Part shown: positions 1 through 10,967 of the stretch, piece after piece
Numbering within the stretch: the first letter of the stretch is position 1
Layout: the number at the start of each line of letters is the position of its first letter
Assembly (NCBI GenBank): GCA_026119855.1
Contig: JAOWBW010000569.1
Span: 248,001-312,000, forward strand
Length of the DNA: 64,000 bases
Direction: 5' to 3'
From: Campanula takesimana
Lineage: Eukaryota; Streptophyta; Magnoliopsida; Asterales; Campanulaceae
Position numbers and translations under genes: made by a program
The notes under the pieces: generated by a model
Told to the model about the DNA's origin: nothing
Database searches by the model: none
What the model saw: only the letters and a program-made list of their open reading frames with translations

Positions 1-1973
1 GTTGACGCAGAAATGAGCCAAATTCGTTTGGTCTGATGAATGTGAAACAAGTCTCGAGGAATTAAAACGACGTTTGGTATCTGCACCAGTTCTTGCACTA
101 CCATCAGGCACCGAAGGATTTATGGTTTATAGTGATGCTTCACTTAAAGGATTAGGTTGCGTATTAATGCAAAATGATAAGGTGATAGCTTATGCATCCA
201 GGCAGTTGAAAAACCATGAGAAGAATTACCCTACACACGACTTAGAATTAGCAGCTGTGGTATTTGCCCTGAAGATTCGGAGACATTACTTGTATGGGGT
301 TACATGTCAGATTTTCACGGATCATAAGAGCCTTAAGTATATATTTATGCAGAAAGAACTCAACATGAGACAGAGGAGATGGTTAGAATTGCTGAAGGAC
401 TATGATTGTACAGAGTAGGAAGAATCGTGGGACGCTAGCCACATTGGTTTCTAAGGAGGAGAATGTCTGGGATCGTTTGGAGATTACTAACCTAGAGGTT
501 GAGGTTAAAGGGTATTTGGCTCAAATGAGCATCCAGCCAACGCTTATGGATAGGATTAAAGAAGCTCAAGGAGGAGACGAAGAATTAAGGAAGGTACTGG
601 AAAGTATAGCTAATGGGAAGGCGAAGGAATTTCGTGCAGGAGAAGATGGAATCCTGAGGTATATGTCTAGAGTATGTGTACCTAATAATGAGGATATCAA
701 GAGGGAAATTTTGAAAGAAGCCCATTGTTCGAGATTTTCTGTACACCCTGGGAACACGAAGATGTATAGGAATCTAAGGGAATTATTCTGGTGGAACAAT
801 ATGAAGGGAGAAATAGCTGAGTTCGTTTCAAGATGTTTAGTATGCCAGCAAGTGAAAAGTGAACACCAGAGACCGGCAGGATTGCTTCAGACACTGCCTA
901 TTCCTGAATGGAAGTGGGAGCATATCGCGATGGATTTAGTAGTGGGTTTGCCAAGGACGCTGAAAGGGTATAACGAAATATGGGTGATAGTTGACCGACT
1001 CACCAAATCTGCTCATTTCCTGGCAATAAAGGTAAGCGATTCGCTGGAAAAGTTGGCAAAACTCTACATAGATGAGATTGTAAAATTACATGGAATACCA
1101 GTCTAGATTGTATCCGACAGAGATGCTAGGTTTACATCAAAATTCTGGAAGAGTCTGCAAGGAGCGTTGGGTACCGAGTTGACAATGAGTACAGCCTTCC
1201 ATCCGCAGACCGATGGGCAATCAGAAAGAACTATTCAAACGCGGGAGGATATGTTGGGAACTACGTCATTGGATTGGCAAGGAACTTTGGATGAACACTT
1301 GCCGTTAGTAGAATTCGCATATAATAATAGTTTTTATGCTAGCATTGGTATGGCACCGTACGAAGCGTTGTATGGGAGGAGGTGTAGATCACCGACGTGT
1401 TGGGATGAAGTTGGTGAGAGAAAGATAACCGGACCACAACTTGTGCAAGTGACTGCCGACAAGGTTCTACAAATTAGAAAATGGTTAGTAACCGCGCAAA
1501 GCCGACAAAAATCGTATGCTGATCATCGAAGACGCGATTTAGAGTTCCAACTGGGCGACCATGTCTTTTTGAAAATTTCGCCAACCAAGGGAGTGATGAG
1601 ATTCGGAATCCGTGGGAAGCTGAGTCCGAGATATGTGGGACCATTTGAAATCTTAGAACGAGTTGGGACCGTGGCATACAAGTTAGACTTACCGCCTGTT
1701 TTAGCAGGAGTTCACAACGTGTTTCATGTATCTATGCTGAGGAAGTATATTCCTGACCCAAGCCATGCAATTGAGTACAAGCAACTGAGGATGCGTGCCG
1801 ACCTGAGCTATGACGAAGCACCGGTAAAGATAGTGGATCGCAAGGATCAAACCCTGAGGAAGAGGGTGATTCCTTACGTAAAGGTTCAATGGAGCAATCA
1901 CTCGGAAAGGGAAGCGACGTGGGAGCTCGAGAGTGAGATGCGAGAAGCATACCCCGAGTTATTCGCTGCTTAA
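1..1973 (+). pseudogene. Ty3/gypsy (Tekay-like chromovirus) pol, 3' part: RNase H, integrase, chromodomain-like tail
   Basis: The 3' end of a retrotransposon polyprotein whose 5' part lies outside the window. The first bases encode the link between reverse transcriptase and RNase H. RNase H follows at about 100-415 (YSDASLKGLGCVLMQ, TDHKSLKYIF). At about 411, some 50 bp that the related copy at 17580-17632 has, including the HPGKANKVADALS stretch, are missing, and the frame breaks. Integrase resumes at about 420: the zinc-binding H-H-C-C region (CLVCQQVK) at about 720-860, then the catalytic core with Asp in MDLV (~935), Asp in SDRDARF (~1118) and Glu in GQSERTIQ (~1220). A TAG near 1105 and a frame change before 1167 cut the core. 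The end, QWSNHSEREATWELESEM, looks like the chromodomain-type tail of Tekay/Del chromoviruses. The stop is at 1971-1973. Deletion, stop and frame changes together mark it as dead. Confidence 0.9.
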
Positions 1974-2005
1974 GGTACGTTTAGTTTGGAGGACCAACCC
2001 CTTTT

Positions 2006-2018
2006 AAGGAGGGAAGAG
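2006..2018 (+). other. polypurine tract of the first gypsy element
   Basis: The purine run AAGGAGGGAAGAG directly abuts the TG that opens the LTR. This is the expected primer for plus-strand DNA synthesis and fixes the LTR start. Confidence 0.8.
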
Positions 2019-2577
2019 TGTAATAACCAGCCTTTTTGGCCCATTATTATTATTAATATGATTTTATATTAAATATTACGATCGGGCTCATTAAATAATT
2101 AATGAGTTGGGCTAATAAAGAAGGGCCCAATCTAGTCAAGCTTTGGAAAAACCTTTTTGGAATAGGAAAAGGGGAACCCTAAGTATTTAAACAACTCTTT
2201 AACTCTCTCCCTATTATTTTGTGTCAATCAAAAACCCTAGAGAAAAGATAGAGAGGAGGCGAGAGAGAGAGATGAAACCGAAAGAGAGGAAGAGGAAGAA
2301 GGGAGGAGAAAGAGAGAAGGAGGAAGAAGACGATTCAAACCCCCCTTCAAAGGTAATTCTCTCATCCCTAAATATTAATTATTGGGTTGGGTATCGCCTA
2401 GGAATTATGAAACGAAACTTAGAACCCTAACCCTAAATTGATAAAACTAGGGTTTATTGTTAACTTTTGAAAACCTCTTTAATGGAAAAGTGGGAATGGT
2501 ATTGACATGCATGCATGAACCACCACCACCACCACGACGGCGGCGGTGGCGGCAGCAGCTGGCCGCTGGCGGCTGTG

Positions 2578-2768
2578 GGGTGTGTGTGTGTGTGTCCTTG
2601 TGTGTGTGTTTGTGCGTGTGTGTGTGCAGTGTGTATGTTATGCGTGTGTGCAGTGTGTGTGTGTGCCGTATGTGTGTGTGTGTGATGTGTGTGTGTGTGC
2701 CGTGTTTGTGTGTGTGTGTGTGATGTGTGTGTGTGTGCCGTGTGTGTGTGTGTGTGATGTGTGTGTGT
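2578..2768 (+). repeat. GT-rich microsatellite
   Basis: About 190 bp of (GT)n with interspersed C, A and CC inside the LTR, following a GGC-rich stretch. Several open frames across it are low-complexity artefacts. Confidence 0.95.
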
Positions 2769-2830
2769 CACAAGTTAGGGTTTGTAAATTAGGGTTTTGT
2801 GTGTGTTGTTCAAGGTGTTTAAATGTGTGA

Positions 2831-2969
2831 AAGTCAACTGTGAATAGTAAAGTCAACTAGGAATAGTAAAGTCAACTGGGAATAGTAAAATCAATTGGGA
2901 GTAGTAAAGTCAATGCTGGGAATAGTAAAGTCAATGTTGGGACTAGTAAAGTCAACGCTGTGAATAGTG
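2831..2969 (+). repeat. about 20-bp minisatellite, seven units
   Basis: Units of the type AAGTCAACTGGGAATAGTA start at about 2831, 2850, 2869, 2888, 2907, 2928 and 2949, drifting from 19 to 21 bp. The array lies within the LTR and within the intron-like segment. The related LTR has an unrelated 30-bp minisatellite in the comparable position. Confidence 0.85.
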
Positions 2970-3481
2970 TTTTCATAAAATAAGGTCAACTTAAGACACA
3001 TGGATTGAAAGTAGACTTTTACGTAAACCTAAAGATATGTTGGGAAAGTTATGAAGGGTAAGATAAACCCTAAACTAAAGTAGGAACCTTAAGAAGGAGT
3101 TTAAGAAATAAACTCAAAAGGTTAAAGTTAGAAAAGGAATTTGGGGACGGGGATAAATATTGTTCTTGTCCTAAAAGTAGTATCTTTGCGTGATTGTAGA
3201 TTGTACGCAAAGAACCCGCTAGAAGTCAACGCTAGCAAGGTAAGGGATTACGTTCCTAAGTATCTTGAATTCTTTATTCATTGGAACTCTATAATTCTTT
3301 CATGAATGCTATATGGTCCATAGCGCTTGAACTCTACGTTGATGAACGTCTTTTGTTTATCTTACCTATGACGTGTTTTGGTCGTAGGGAATCTTAGAAC
3401 ATTTGAATTTGCATGTACTCTCGTTTAGGGAACACTATTTTGGAAAGTATGCTATATCTAATTGCAACAGGTGTAGCTGTA

Positions 3482-3700
3482 TAGTTCCTGAAAAGGACTA
3501 ACTAGTCCCTGAAAAGGACTAATGTGGAAACGGTCCTAGGAAACGGACTAATTGAAATAAGTCTAGTTAACTACGTGTAACTTAGACTTTGTGGAACTCT
3601 AGATTATCATGATAACTCTAAATAAGGGAGCACCCTGAAAAGGTGCAAGGTCTCTTATTCACTTAACACCCTGAAAAGGTGTGACACCCTGAAAAGGTGT
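3482..3700 (+). repeat. hairpin series with constant loop CTGAAAA and changing stems
   Basis: Five short inverted repeats share the loop CTGAAAA but differ in stem: TAGTTC/GGACTA (3482-3500, one G-U pair), TAGTCC/GGACTA (3503-3521), GCACC/GGTGC (3630-3646), ACACC/GGTGT (3666-3682) and ACACC/GGTGT (3684-3700). A sixth, GTCC/GGAC at 3533-3548, has loop TAGGAAAC. The stems change on both sides together, the sign of selected base pairing or of duplication with compensation. Role unknown. Confidence 0.75.
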
Positions 3701-3833
3701 TTGGAACTTGGAATTGACGGAATGGAAATAGGACCACCAATCTTTGAGTAGTTAACTGTATTCGTTATATGCAGTTAGTATTTGAAATGATATCCGATCT
3801 TTGGAATTATCAATTGAGTCTGTTCTTTCGGTC

Positions 3834-3858
3834 ACTTCTCCTTAGCTATCGGAGAAGT
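3834..3858 (+). other. conserved hairpin upstream of the putative splice acceptor
   Basis: ACTTCTCC/GGAGAAGT pair around loop TTAGCTATC, 56 bases before the CAG at 3914. In the related LTR the matching hairpin is CTCTCC/GGAGAG around TTAGTAACC at 21468-21488. The loop is largely kept and the stem is changed but still paired. Confidence 0.6.
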
Positions 3859-4171
3859 CCGTATGAACTTACTGAGCATTGTTCGTTCACCCTTTCTCTA
3901 ATAATCTTTTTCAGGTAACGACTTAAAGAAGTAGACGGATCGCTAGATGAAGCTGTCCGTGTCAGTTATATTAAGACTTTATCGTTTATTTTGTTTAGCT
4001 AGTGGTTGTACTGGCTTGAAGACTTAGTATTTAATTTCGCTTCCGCATTTATGGTTGAATTGATGGTTGAGACTAGTCGTTGGGCTATTTAAGTTGGATT
4101 TTGTAAGACAATTGTTAGTATTTCCATGTTTTTATGGATTTGTTTAGTTTATGAAAATTCGGGTCGTTACA

Positions 4172-4960
4172 GGGGTGGAGCTAACTGCTCGGTGGAGCGG
4201 TTCGAAATCCGGCAGAACTCTTAGTATGCGATGGAGAAAGTATTACTTTATGGGTAAAATTCAAAAAAGCCCTTGTAGCTTGCAACCGTTAATGTTTTCG
4301 TAAAAGTTGACCCCTGTATGTCCAAAGTCAAAATAATTATGCTATAGCCAAAGAATTAGAAAGCAGAATACCCTTGTGGTTTGTGGACATGGATTTGCTA
4401 TCACAAAAATTTGCTCCACCGCGGCTTCGATTAAATTACATCGTCTTGCTCAATTTGTGTGTGGTCGAGATCGATTCAAAAAAAATTGAGTCTCGCTGAG
4501 CTCAAAAGTATCTCGTCCGACAAGCACAAGAATAAGGAGAGATCGTAAAATCGGTCCTCTTGAAGCAGCGCAAACTTATGTTGGAGCAAATCAAATTCAG
4601 TGATTTGTTCAATGTGAAGACTAAGGCGCAATATATATCACATCCATCTTAAATGAGAAGTGAATGTACAATCTGTTCCAAAATTAATTTTCAAAAAGTT
4701 TTCAAATATACTTTTAGTTAAAACTAAAAGCAAATTTGAAATTTTTGAACAACTATTTTGAGACATAAAGAGTATAATAATATACTGTCAACTTTGACTA
4801 ATGGTAATGGTTGCAACCTTTCGTTAACTATTGTCCTAAACGCTTACTATTAATATGATTGATGACTTATCGGCGCGTGGTGAAAACCATAGAGGGGTCT
4901 TCTCAAATAGGTCATGTCTGCTTTAATTCCTTAAGGTCCCCCAGCTAAAGAATAATACTA
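4172..4960. other. no gene recognised
   Basis: Non-coding DNA downstream of the LTR. No convincing reading frame, RNA gene or element boundary was seen. A phrase like CCCTTGTAGCTTGCAACC (about 4270) and a looser echo near 4372 may be decayed transposon ends. Confidence 0.5.
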
Positions 4961-5120
4961 GGGGCACAAAAAACTCACAAAAACTTGCTCACAAAATCTT
5001 TAGTGTAATAATGTTATTGGTGTTTTTATTTAGAGTGTGGCGGGTCCATTATCGATGCAACCAATAAAATATCGCCGCCTCATTTTGTGAGCAAGATTTT
5101 GTGACCTTATTTCGTGCCCC
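4961..5120. mobile_element. MITE, 160 bp, with TA target duplication
   Basis: Inverted ends: GGGGCACAAAAAACTCACA at the left and the complement of TTATTTCGTGCCCC at the right, followed inwards by a second pairing of CTTGCTCACAAAAT with ATTTTGTGAGCAAG. TA dinucleotides flank both sides (4959-4960 and 5121-5122). It has no coding capacity. Family uncertain (Tc1/mariner-like by TSD). Confidence 0.7.
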
Positions 5121-5792
5121 TAGCATTGCTCTCAGCTAAAACCAGAAGTTATAAAAATCCAAATAATTTATTAAAACTCAAATACACCCGAGGCTCAAAT
5201 CAGTTTTTTTATAAATTCAAAACCCGTTTGACCCGCTTTTATACCTTAGTTATAAGAGCAGGCTGGTTATTTTTTCTTTTATAAATAAAGTTTTTTATAT
5301 ATTATTTTTAGTCTTACACTTTAGATATAAGTGCAATCTGATTAATAAAATATGGGACTTTTATTATTTTTTTAAGAAAATGTGAAAAATTGTTAAATAA
5401 TTCTAGTCTTATACCTTATGTATAAGAGCGGACTACTAGAAGCGTGAGTTTATATAAAATTTTCAATATGCCCCGTAAGATTTTATGAGTTTTTGGTCTG
5501 GCCGAGAGGCATAGACATAGAGTCTAAAGCCCTTTGCAGTTTGGGGTACGAGTACGGTCCAGTTCTAGACAATGCTATAAAAACAAAAATGCCCTCTAAT
5601 TTAGATTTGATAAACACATAGTATGATACAATGAGCTTTGGACCCTAGGCCCCCTGAACCAGATCATAAACCCATAAAAACCCAAGCTGAGATGAAAATT
5701 CCATATAAACCCAGAGCTAGTTAAAGGACAAAAATACCCTCACTGTCCAAGCCCACATCCCAGCCCACTCCTGCCTCACCAATCATGCCCTA
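5121..5792. other. AT-rich non-genic DNA with isolated hairpin motifs
   Basis: No gene seen. CTTATA-N7-TATAAG occurs at about 5409-5428, and a diverged version at about 5312-5332. These resemble the hairpins that dominate the satellite starting at 5793 and may be decayed outlying units. Confidence 0.5.
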
Positions 5793-6506
5793 CTCTTATA
5801 ATTAGAGTATAAGAGTAAAAAAAAAATCACTTTTTCCAACTTTTAATAAAAAAATAATAATATTTTTTGGTCAAATCCGGTCAAACTCTCATAAGTGACG
5901 TATAAGACAAGTTCCACTCTTATAATTAGAGTATAAGAGACAAATTTTTTCACTTTTTCCAACTTTTAATTAAAAAAAAAAAAATTGGTCAAATGTCGAT
6001 CAAACTCTTATAACTAACGTATAAGACATGCTCTACTTTTATAATTAGAGTATAAAAGTCATTTTTCAATTTTTCCAACTTTTAATAAAAAAACTAAATA
6101 ATATATTTTGGTCAAATCTGGTCAAACTCTTATAATTAACGTATATGACCTGCTCTAATCTTATAATTAGAGTATAAGAGCCAAAAAAATTCACTTTTTC
6201 CAACTTTTAATAAAAAAATAAATAATATTATTTGGTCAAATGTGGTCAAACTCTTATAACTGATGTATAAGACCTGTTATACTCTTATAATTAGAGTATA
6301 AGAGTCATTTTTTCACTTTTTCCAACTTTTAATAAAAAAATAAATAATATTTTTTTGTCAAATCCTGTAAAACTCTTATAACTAATGTATAAGATCAGTT
6401 CTACTCTTATAATTAGAGTGTAAGAGTCAATTTTTTCACTTTTTCCAACTTTTAATAAAAAAATAAATAATATTTTTTTGGTCAATGTTGTCAAACTCTT
6501 ATAATC
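5793..6506. repeat. about 122-bp satellite, six units, each with two hairpins
   Basis: Units start at about 5793, 5917, 6036, 6158, 6282 and 6404, with period 119-124 bp. Most units carry CTCTTATA-N7-TATAAGAG (a few arms are diverged), a CACTTTTTCCAACTTTTAAT block, an A/T tract, a GGTCAAAT...GGTCAAA pair, and a second inverted repeat CTTATA-N7-TATAAG. The array ends inside the first hairpin of a seventh unit, where the LTR at 6507 is inserted. Confidence 0.9.
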
Positions 6507-8615
6507 TGTCGCGACCCCGGACCCCGCGGGACCGAGACCGCAATCTGGACGTCGACTCTAAAACCAAAACTAAGAAATACCAGAGTTAAAAATTCCATTT
6601 GATACCAAAAGGTAATGATCCAAAGTTTTACAGAACCAAGTTTGATAAAAACCAATTACAACTATCATAAACTTCCACAAGTTTATGCCCAACAAAATAC
6701 AAATATACAATTCTTAATGACGTCAATGTTTGGTACAACTATCCCAAAATGGTTACACATTTACATAATGTAAACCAACCTATATCAACCTTCCCCAAAA
6801 GAATGGATCCACACTCGACGTCCTCTTTCTCGTGATCAGCGAGACTAATCCTTAGCACCTGGGGGGGGGTTAAGGAAAAACAAAGATAAAAGAAAAGGGG
6901 GTGAGATAAATCTCAATAAGTTACTAATGCAACTACATGAAATGCTATGATGCAATATACTATAAGCAATAATAAATATCACATAGCACATAGCATTTAT
7001 CACATAACAGATAGCAGCGGAAATAAACACATAACAAAGGATATAGCCAAGGTTTCCAAACTGGTACATCCAAATAAAGGATCGCTGCGCAGCTTCAATA
7101 ATCAACAAATCATCATCTTCATAATAGCATGAAAGCGAAGAGAAAACCCCCGGTACCGGAACCAATAACCAAATGAAGTGTCACAAGGGACGGGAGACAT
7201 GCCACAAAGTCATGCTCCAAGTAAAGCTAAAATGCACACAAAGGAGCTAGCTCTTCTCACATCCAAGGCCAATCTGGAGGAGGGTAATAATTGGGCAAAA
7301 CAATGGTCAACATCATAATGGACTTGGATTGGGCCATCATAATATTTCGCATCGCCCGAAACACACACACAATGCCAGCTGGGCTTCCAAATAAATGCTA
7401 AGTAATGAATACTAGCTTAATTAAACAACTTAAGGTTCCAAAGTAGGGAACCATACCAAGTAGTCACCAAGAAAGTGAAATGTACCAATCACGCACAATT
7501 AAAGTGTTCCAACAATCACAATTAACACTTAATAAATTTCCAACACAAACTTAATCACAAAGGACCAAATTCTATCACTAGAGTGTACTACAATGTTCAC
7601 TAAGGTCAACTAGAAGGACACCCAAGACTTAGACCAAAACGCATTCTTCAATCACACAAACAAACAAAATGAAAACTTTCAGGGGACTGTGCGGCCGCCC
7701 AAAAGGGACTGTGCGGTCGCCCAACAAGGCCCTCAACCAATCACAAAAGCTTTCAGAAAGATACGCGGTCGCACAAACGTTTTTGGGCGGTCGCCCAATA
7801 TTCTGGAATTGCCAGAAATCGGGAAGAACGACATGGGTTCTTCCATTTTTAACCCAAAACACATTTCAACCCAAAATCTAACCTTCTAACTAGCTTACTA
7901 ATGTACCAACACAACTAATAAGTCTAAAAAGACTCATACAACAACATTTAACAACCCAAAATCAAGAATCAAGCCCAACATTCATAAATCACCATTTTTA
8001 ACCCAAAATCCAAATAAATTCCAAATAAATTCTAAACTCAATCAAACTTCAAATATAACACATCAAACATCATATAAACATGATATGAACATTTTAGCAT
8101 CAAAATGGGGGAAAAGTAACTTACTTGATAAATCTCAAAGTTGACGGAATTCAATTCTTTTTGATTCTACGCGATCCTAACGACGATCTAAACAATGTTC
8201 ACGTTTTAAGAAATGAGAGATTACAAGAGGAAGATGGAGAAAATGAAGAGATAAGGAAGAGGAAGAAAAACTTACCAATGGAGGAGAGAGAGGAAGTTGG
8301 CTGGGAGAATGGTGAGAGTGAGGGAGAAGGTGAGGGAGGAGAGAGGAGTTGGGGAAAATTATTTTAAACAGTTACATTTAGGCCCCCTCTCTCACACTAC
8401 ACACAAATACTACACTCCCTACTAACAATTAAGACTCAACACTTCCACACTAGCCCAAATAACTTGAATAAAATGCTAGGCATAATTATTATAACACATA
8501 AAATGCACACATAAATATTTAAATAAATAATAATTTAAATAAATAAACAAGCAAATAAATAAATAATAATTATTTAATTACTAATAAAATAGAGCCTAGA
8601 TTTCGGGTCGTGACA
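6507..8615 (-). mobile_element. 3' LTR of a second gypsy family (2109 bp)
   Basis: On the minus strand the repeat opens TGTCACGACCCGAAA (8615) and ends GGGGTCGCGACA (6507). It is the same family as the three LTRs at 22286-37959. A polypurine tract abuts the 8615 end and a chromovirus pol reads into it from the right. The 5' partner is missing because the element is cut at 10967. The left edge sits in the satellite array, so TAATC (6502-6506) is the only candidate target duplication and cannot be confirmed. Confidence 0.9.
7691..7794. promoter_or_regulatory. four-box GC motif (22-52-22 spacing) in gypsy LTR
   Basis: Boxes of the form GCG-NN-CGC: GCGGCCGC (7691-7698), GCGGTCGC (7713-7720), GCGGTCGC (7765-7772) and GCGGTCGC (7787-7794). 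Start-to-start distances are 22, 52 and 22. The fuller motif is TGTGCGGCCGCCCA. The same geometry occurs in copia LTRs of this window. Function unknown. Confidence 0.6.
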
Positions 8616-8630
8616 TTCACTCCCCCTTAA
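8616..8630 (-). other. polypurine tract of the second gypsy family
   Basis: Read on the minus strand, AAGGGGGAGTGAA directly precedes the TGTCACGACC start of the LTR. The same tract is found beside the left LTR at 24433 and the middle LTR at 31190. Confidence 0.75.
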
Positions 8631-8664
8631 AGAAAATTCGACCCGAATTTTAACGAGACTTACC

Positions 8665-10967
8665 TTAAACAAAAAGCCACGGAAATTTCCTCTCGATCTC
8701 ATCACGGAGCTCCCAAGTCGACTCCTCGATGTTATGATTTCTCCAAAGAACTCTAACTAACGCGATGCTTTTGTTCCTCAACTCTTGGACTTTAGAATCT
8801 AGAATCCGAACCGGTCGTTCCTCATAAGTCATATCGGGCTCAATATCCTCCGGTATCCTCGGTAACACGTGAGATGGATCATGAACGTACTTCCGAAGCA
8901 TAGAAACGTGAAAGACGTTGTGCAATCGGTCTAAGGATGACGGCAACGCAAGTCGATACGCAAGAAGTCCAACCTTTCCCAAAATCTCAAACGGACCAAT
9001 AAACCTCGGAGCCAATTTACCTTTCTTCCCAAACCTACGAATACCCACCTTTGGAGACACTTTCAAGAACACCAAATCACCGGTCTTAAAGCTAAGATCT
9101 CGCCTTCGGTTATCTGCGTAGCTCTTATGTCGACTCTGGGATGTTTTCAATCTATCCCGGATAACTTTAACCTTCTCAACCGAATCCCAAAGCAAATCAA
9201 TACCCACGATCTTCGCTTCACCAACCTCATCCCAACAAATAGGCGATCTACACTTTCTTCCATACAAGGCCTCAAACGGTGCCATCTCGATACTAGCCTG
9301 ATAACTGTTGTTGTAGGAGAATTCCACTAACGGTAGGTGCGAATCCCAAGAATCGGAAAAGTCTATCGAACAAGCTCGCAACATGTCCTCCAAAATCTGA
9401 ATAGTCCTCTCGGATTGACCATCGGTCTGAGGATGAAAAGCTGTACTGAATCGCAAATCTGTACCCAAAGCTTCCTGAAACGCCTTCCAGAATCTAGAAG
9501 TAAACCTCGGGTCTCGATCTGACACAATGCTAACCGGAACCCCATGCAATCTCACAATCTCGTCGATATAAAGGGTCGCAAGCTTCTCCATCGAATACTT
9601 GATGTCAATAGGCAAGAAATGGGCACTCTTGGTCAATCTATCCACTATTACCCAAACACTGTCATACTTCCTACGGGTACGAGGTAGTCCCGTAACGAAA
9701 TCCATAGTCACATGCTCCCATTTCCACTCGGGAATCTCTAATGGCTGAAGTAGTCCCGCGGGTCTCTGATGCTCGGCTTTGACCTGCTGACAAGTTAAAC
9801 ACTTCGAAACATACTCGGCTATTTCCCTCTTCATATTAATCCACCAAAATTGTTGCTTCAAGTCTTGATACATCTTCGTACTACCCGGATGAATAGTATA
9901 CCTCGATTTGTGACCCTCATCAAGAACTCTCTGTTTAATTCCATCAACATCCGGAACACACAAACGACCACGGAAAGTCAAAACTCCACTCGAACTCAAT
10001 GAAAAATCCTCGAAGTTCTTTTCTTTCAGTTTACCCATTATCTTCACCAACTCGGGAACTTCTTTCTGAGCTTCCTTTATTCTCTGAATTAGGGTCGGAG
10101 ATACCCTAATATTCGCAAAAATAGCCCCATGTCTCGATTCACGAGGAGACCAATCTCGAACATCCTCAAGCATTTTCCATTCTCGAACCATCATCGAAGC
10201 CACATAAGACTTTCTACTAATCGCATTGGCTACCACATTCGCCTTCCCCGGATGATAAGAAATCGTGCAATCATAATCCTTCAACAATTCCATCCATCGG
10301 CGCTGTCGGTTGTTCAACTCTTTCTGGGAGAATAGGTACTTCAAACTCTTGTGATCGGTAAAGATTTCAAACTTCGCTCCATAAAGGTAGTGCTTCCACT
10401 TGTGCAACGCAAAGACTATCGCGGCCAACTCCATATCATGAGTCGGGTAATTCTGCTCACTAGGGGTCAACTTCCTCGAAGCATAAGCAATTACTTTCCC
10501 ATTCTGCATCAACACACAACCCAAACCCTCTTTCGAAGCATCACTGTAAATCACTAGGCCATCGCTCCCATTAGGCAAAGTCAAGATCGGTGCTGTAGTC
10601 AACCTCTTCTTTAATTCCTCGAAACTCTTGTCACATTTCTCGGTCCACACAAACGGAACATTCTTCCGGGTCAACTGAGTCATCGGAGTAGCAATCCTCG
10701 AAAACCCCTCACTAAATCTTCTATAATAACCGGCTAAACCCAGAAAGCTTCTAATCTCTGTCACTGATTCGGGTCTTTTCCAATCCACTATAGCTTCAAT
10801 CTTTGACGGATCCACCGAAATCCCGTCTTTAGAAATCACATGCCCCAGAAATGACACCTTCTCGAGCCAAAATTCGCATTTTCTAAACTTCGCAAACAAT
10901 TTCTCCCTCGCAAGAACGGATAAAACTGTCCTCAAGTGCTGCTCGTGCTCCTCTCGAGACTTAGAAT
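8665..10967 (-). pseudogene. Ty3/gypsy (Tekay-like) pol, 5'-truncated: RT end, RNase H, integrase, chromodomain-like tail
   Basis: A long open frame (about 756 residues from the first Met, stop at 8665) with no internal break. Residues about 1-80 are the end of reverse transcriptase (KCEFWLEKVSFLGHVISKDG). RNase H covers about 95-215 (YSDASKEGLGCVLMQ, TDHKSLKYLFSQKELN). The integrase zinc-binding region ends in CLTCQQVK, and the catalytic triad is Asp in MDFVTGLP, Asp in SDRDPRF and Glu in GQSERTIQ. The tail RVLWRNHNIEESTWELRD is chromodomain-like. Gag, protease and most of the reverse transcriptase are gone: the sequence switches abruptly to a copia gag at about 10967, inside the region after the catalytic reverse transcriptase box. 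It is close to the copies at 24482 and 31239, which still have the rest. Confidence 0.92.

Larger units (their letters stand above)
2353..3914 (+). other. candidate intron inside the LTR transcript
   Basis: The donor-like CAAAG|GTAATT is at 2352/2353 and the acceptor-like CTTTTTCAG ends at 3914. The related LTR has CCAAG|GTAATG at 19525/19526 and TTTTGTTTCAG ending at 21549. The conserved block shared by the two LTRs stops at the acceptor, and the sequence after it differs. That is what an intron 3' end would give, but no transcript supports it here. Confidence 0.4.
2019..4171 (+). mobile_element. 3' LTR of the first gypsy element (2153 bp)
   Basis: The repeat opens TGTAATAACC after the polypurine tract and ends GGGTCGTTACA, giving the TG...CA ends of an LTR. 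The related LTR at 19219-21844 opens TGTAATACCC and ends GGTGTTACA, and shares blocks such as AGGTAAGGGATTACGTTCC (3238 and 20815) and GTATGAACTTACTGAGCATT just before 3900 and 21540. A TATA-like AGTATTTAAA lies near 2182. The 5' partner is outside the window, so no target duplication can be checked. The interior holds a GT microsatellite, a 20-bp minisatellite, hairpins with one shared loop, and an intron-like segment, each listed separately. Confidence 0.88.

Noticed and set aside
2457..2856. Open frames on both strands over the GT microsatellite (Val/Cys and Thr/His repeats)
   Set aside because: Pure low-complexity translation of (GT)n; no gene signals.
5793..6506. Array of regularly spaced repeats as a possible CRISPR-like array
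   Set aside because: The repeats and the spacers between hairpins are the same in every unit, the period is about 122 bp, and the host is a plant; it is a satellite.
8665..10935. Intact autonomous gypsy gene
   Set aside because: The long frame lacks gag, protease and most of the reverse transcriptase and has no 5' LTR, so it is a truncated copy.
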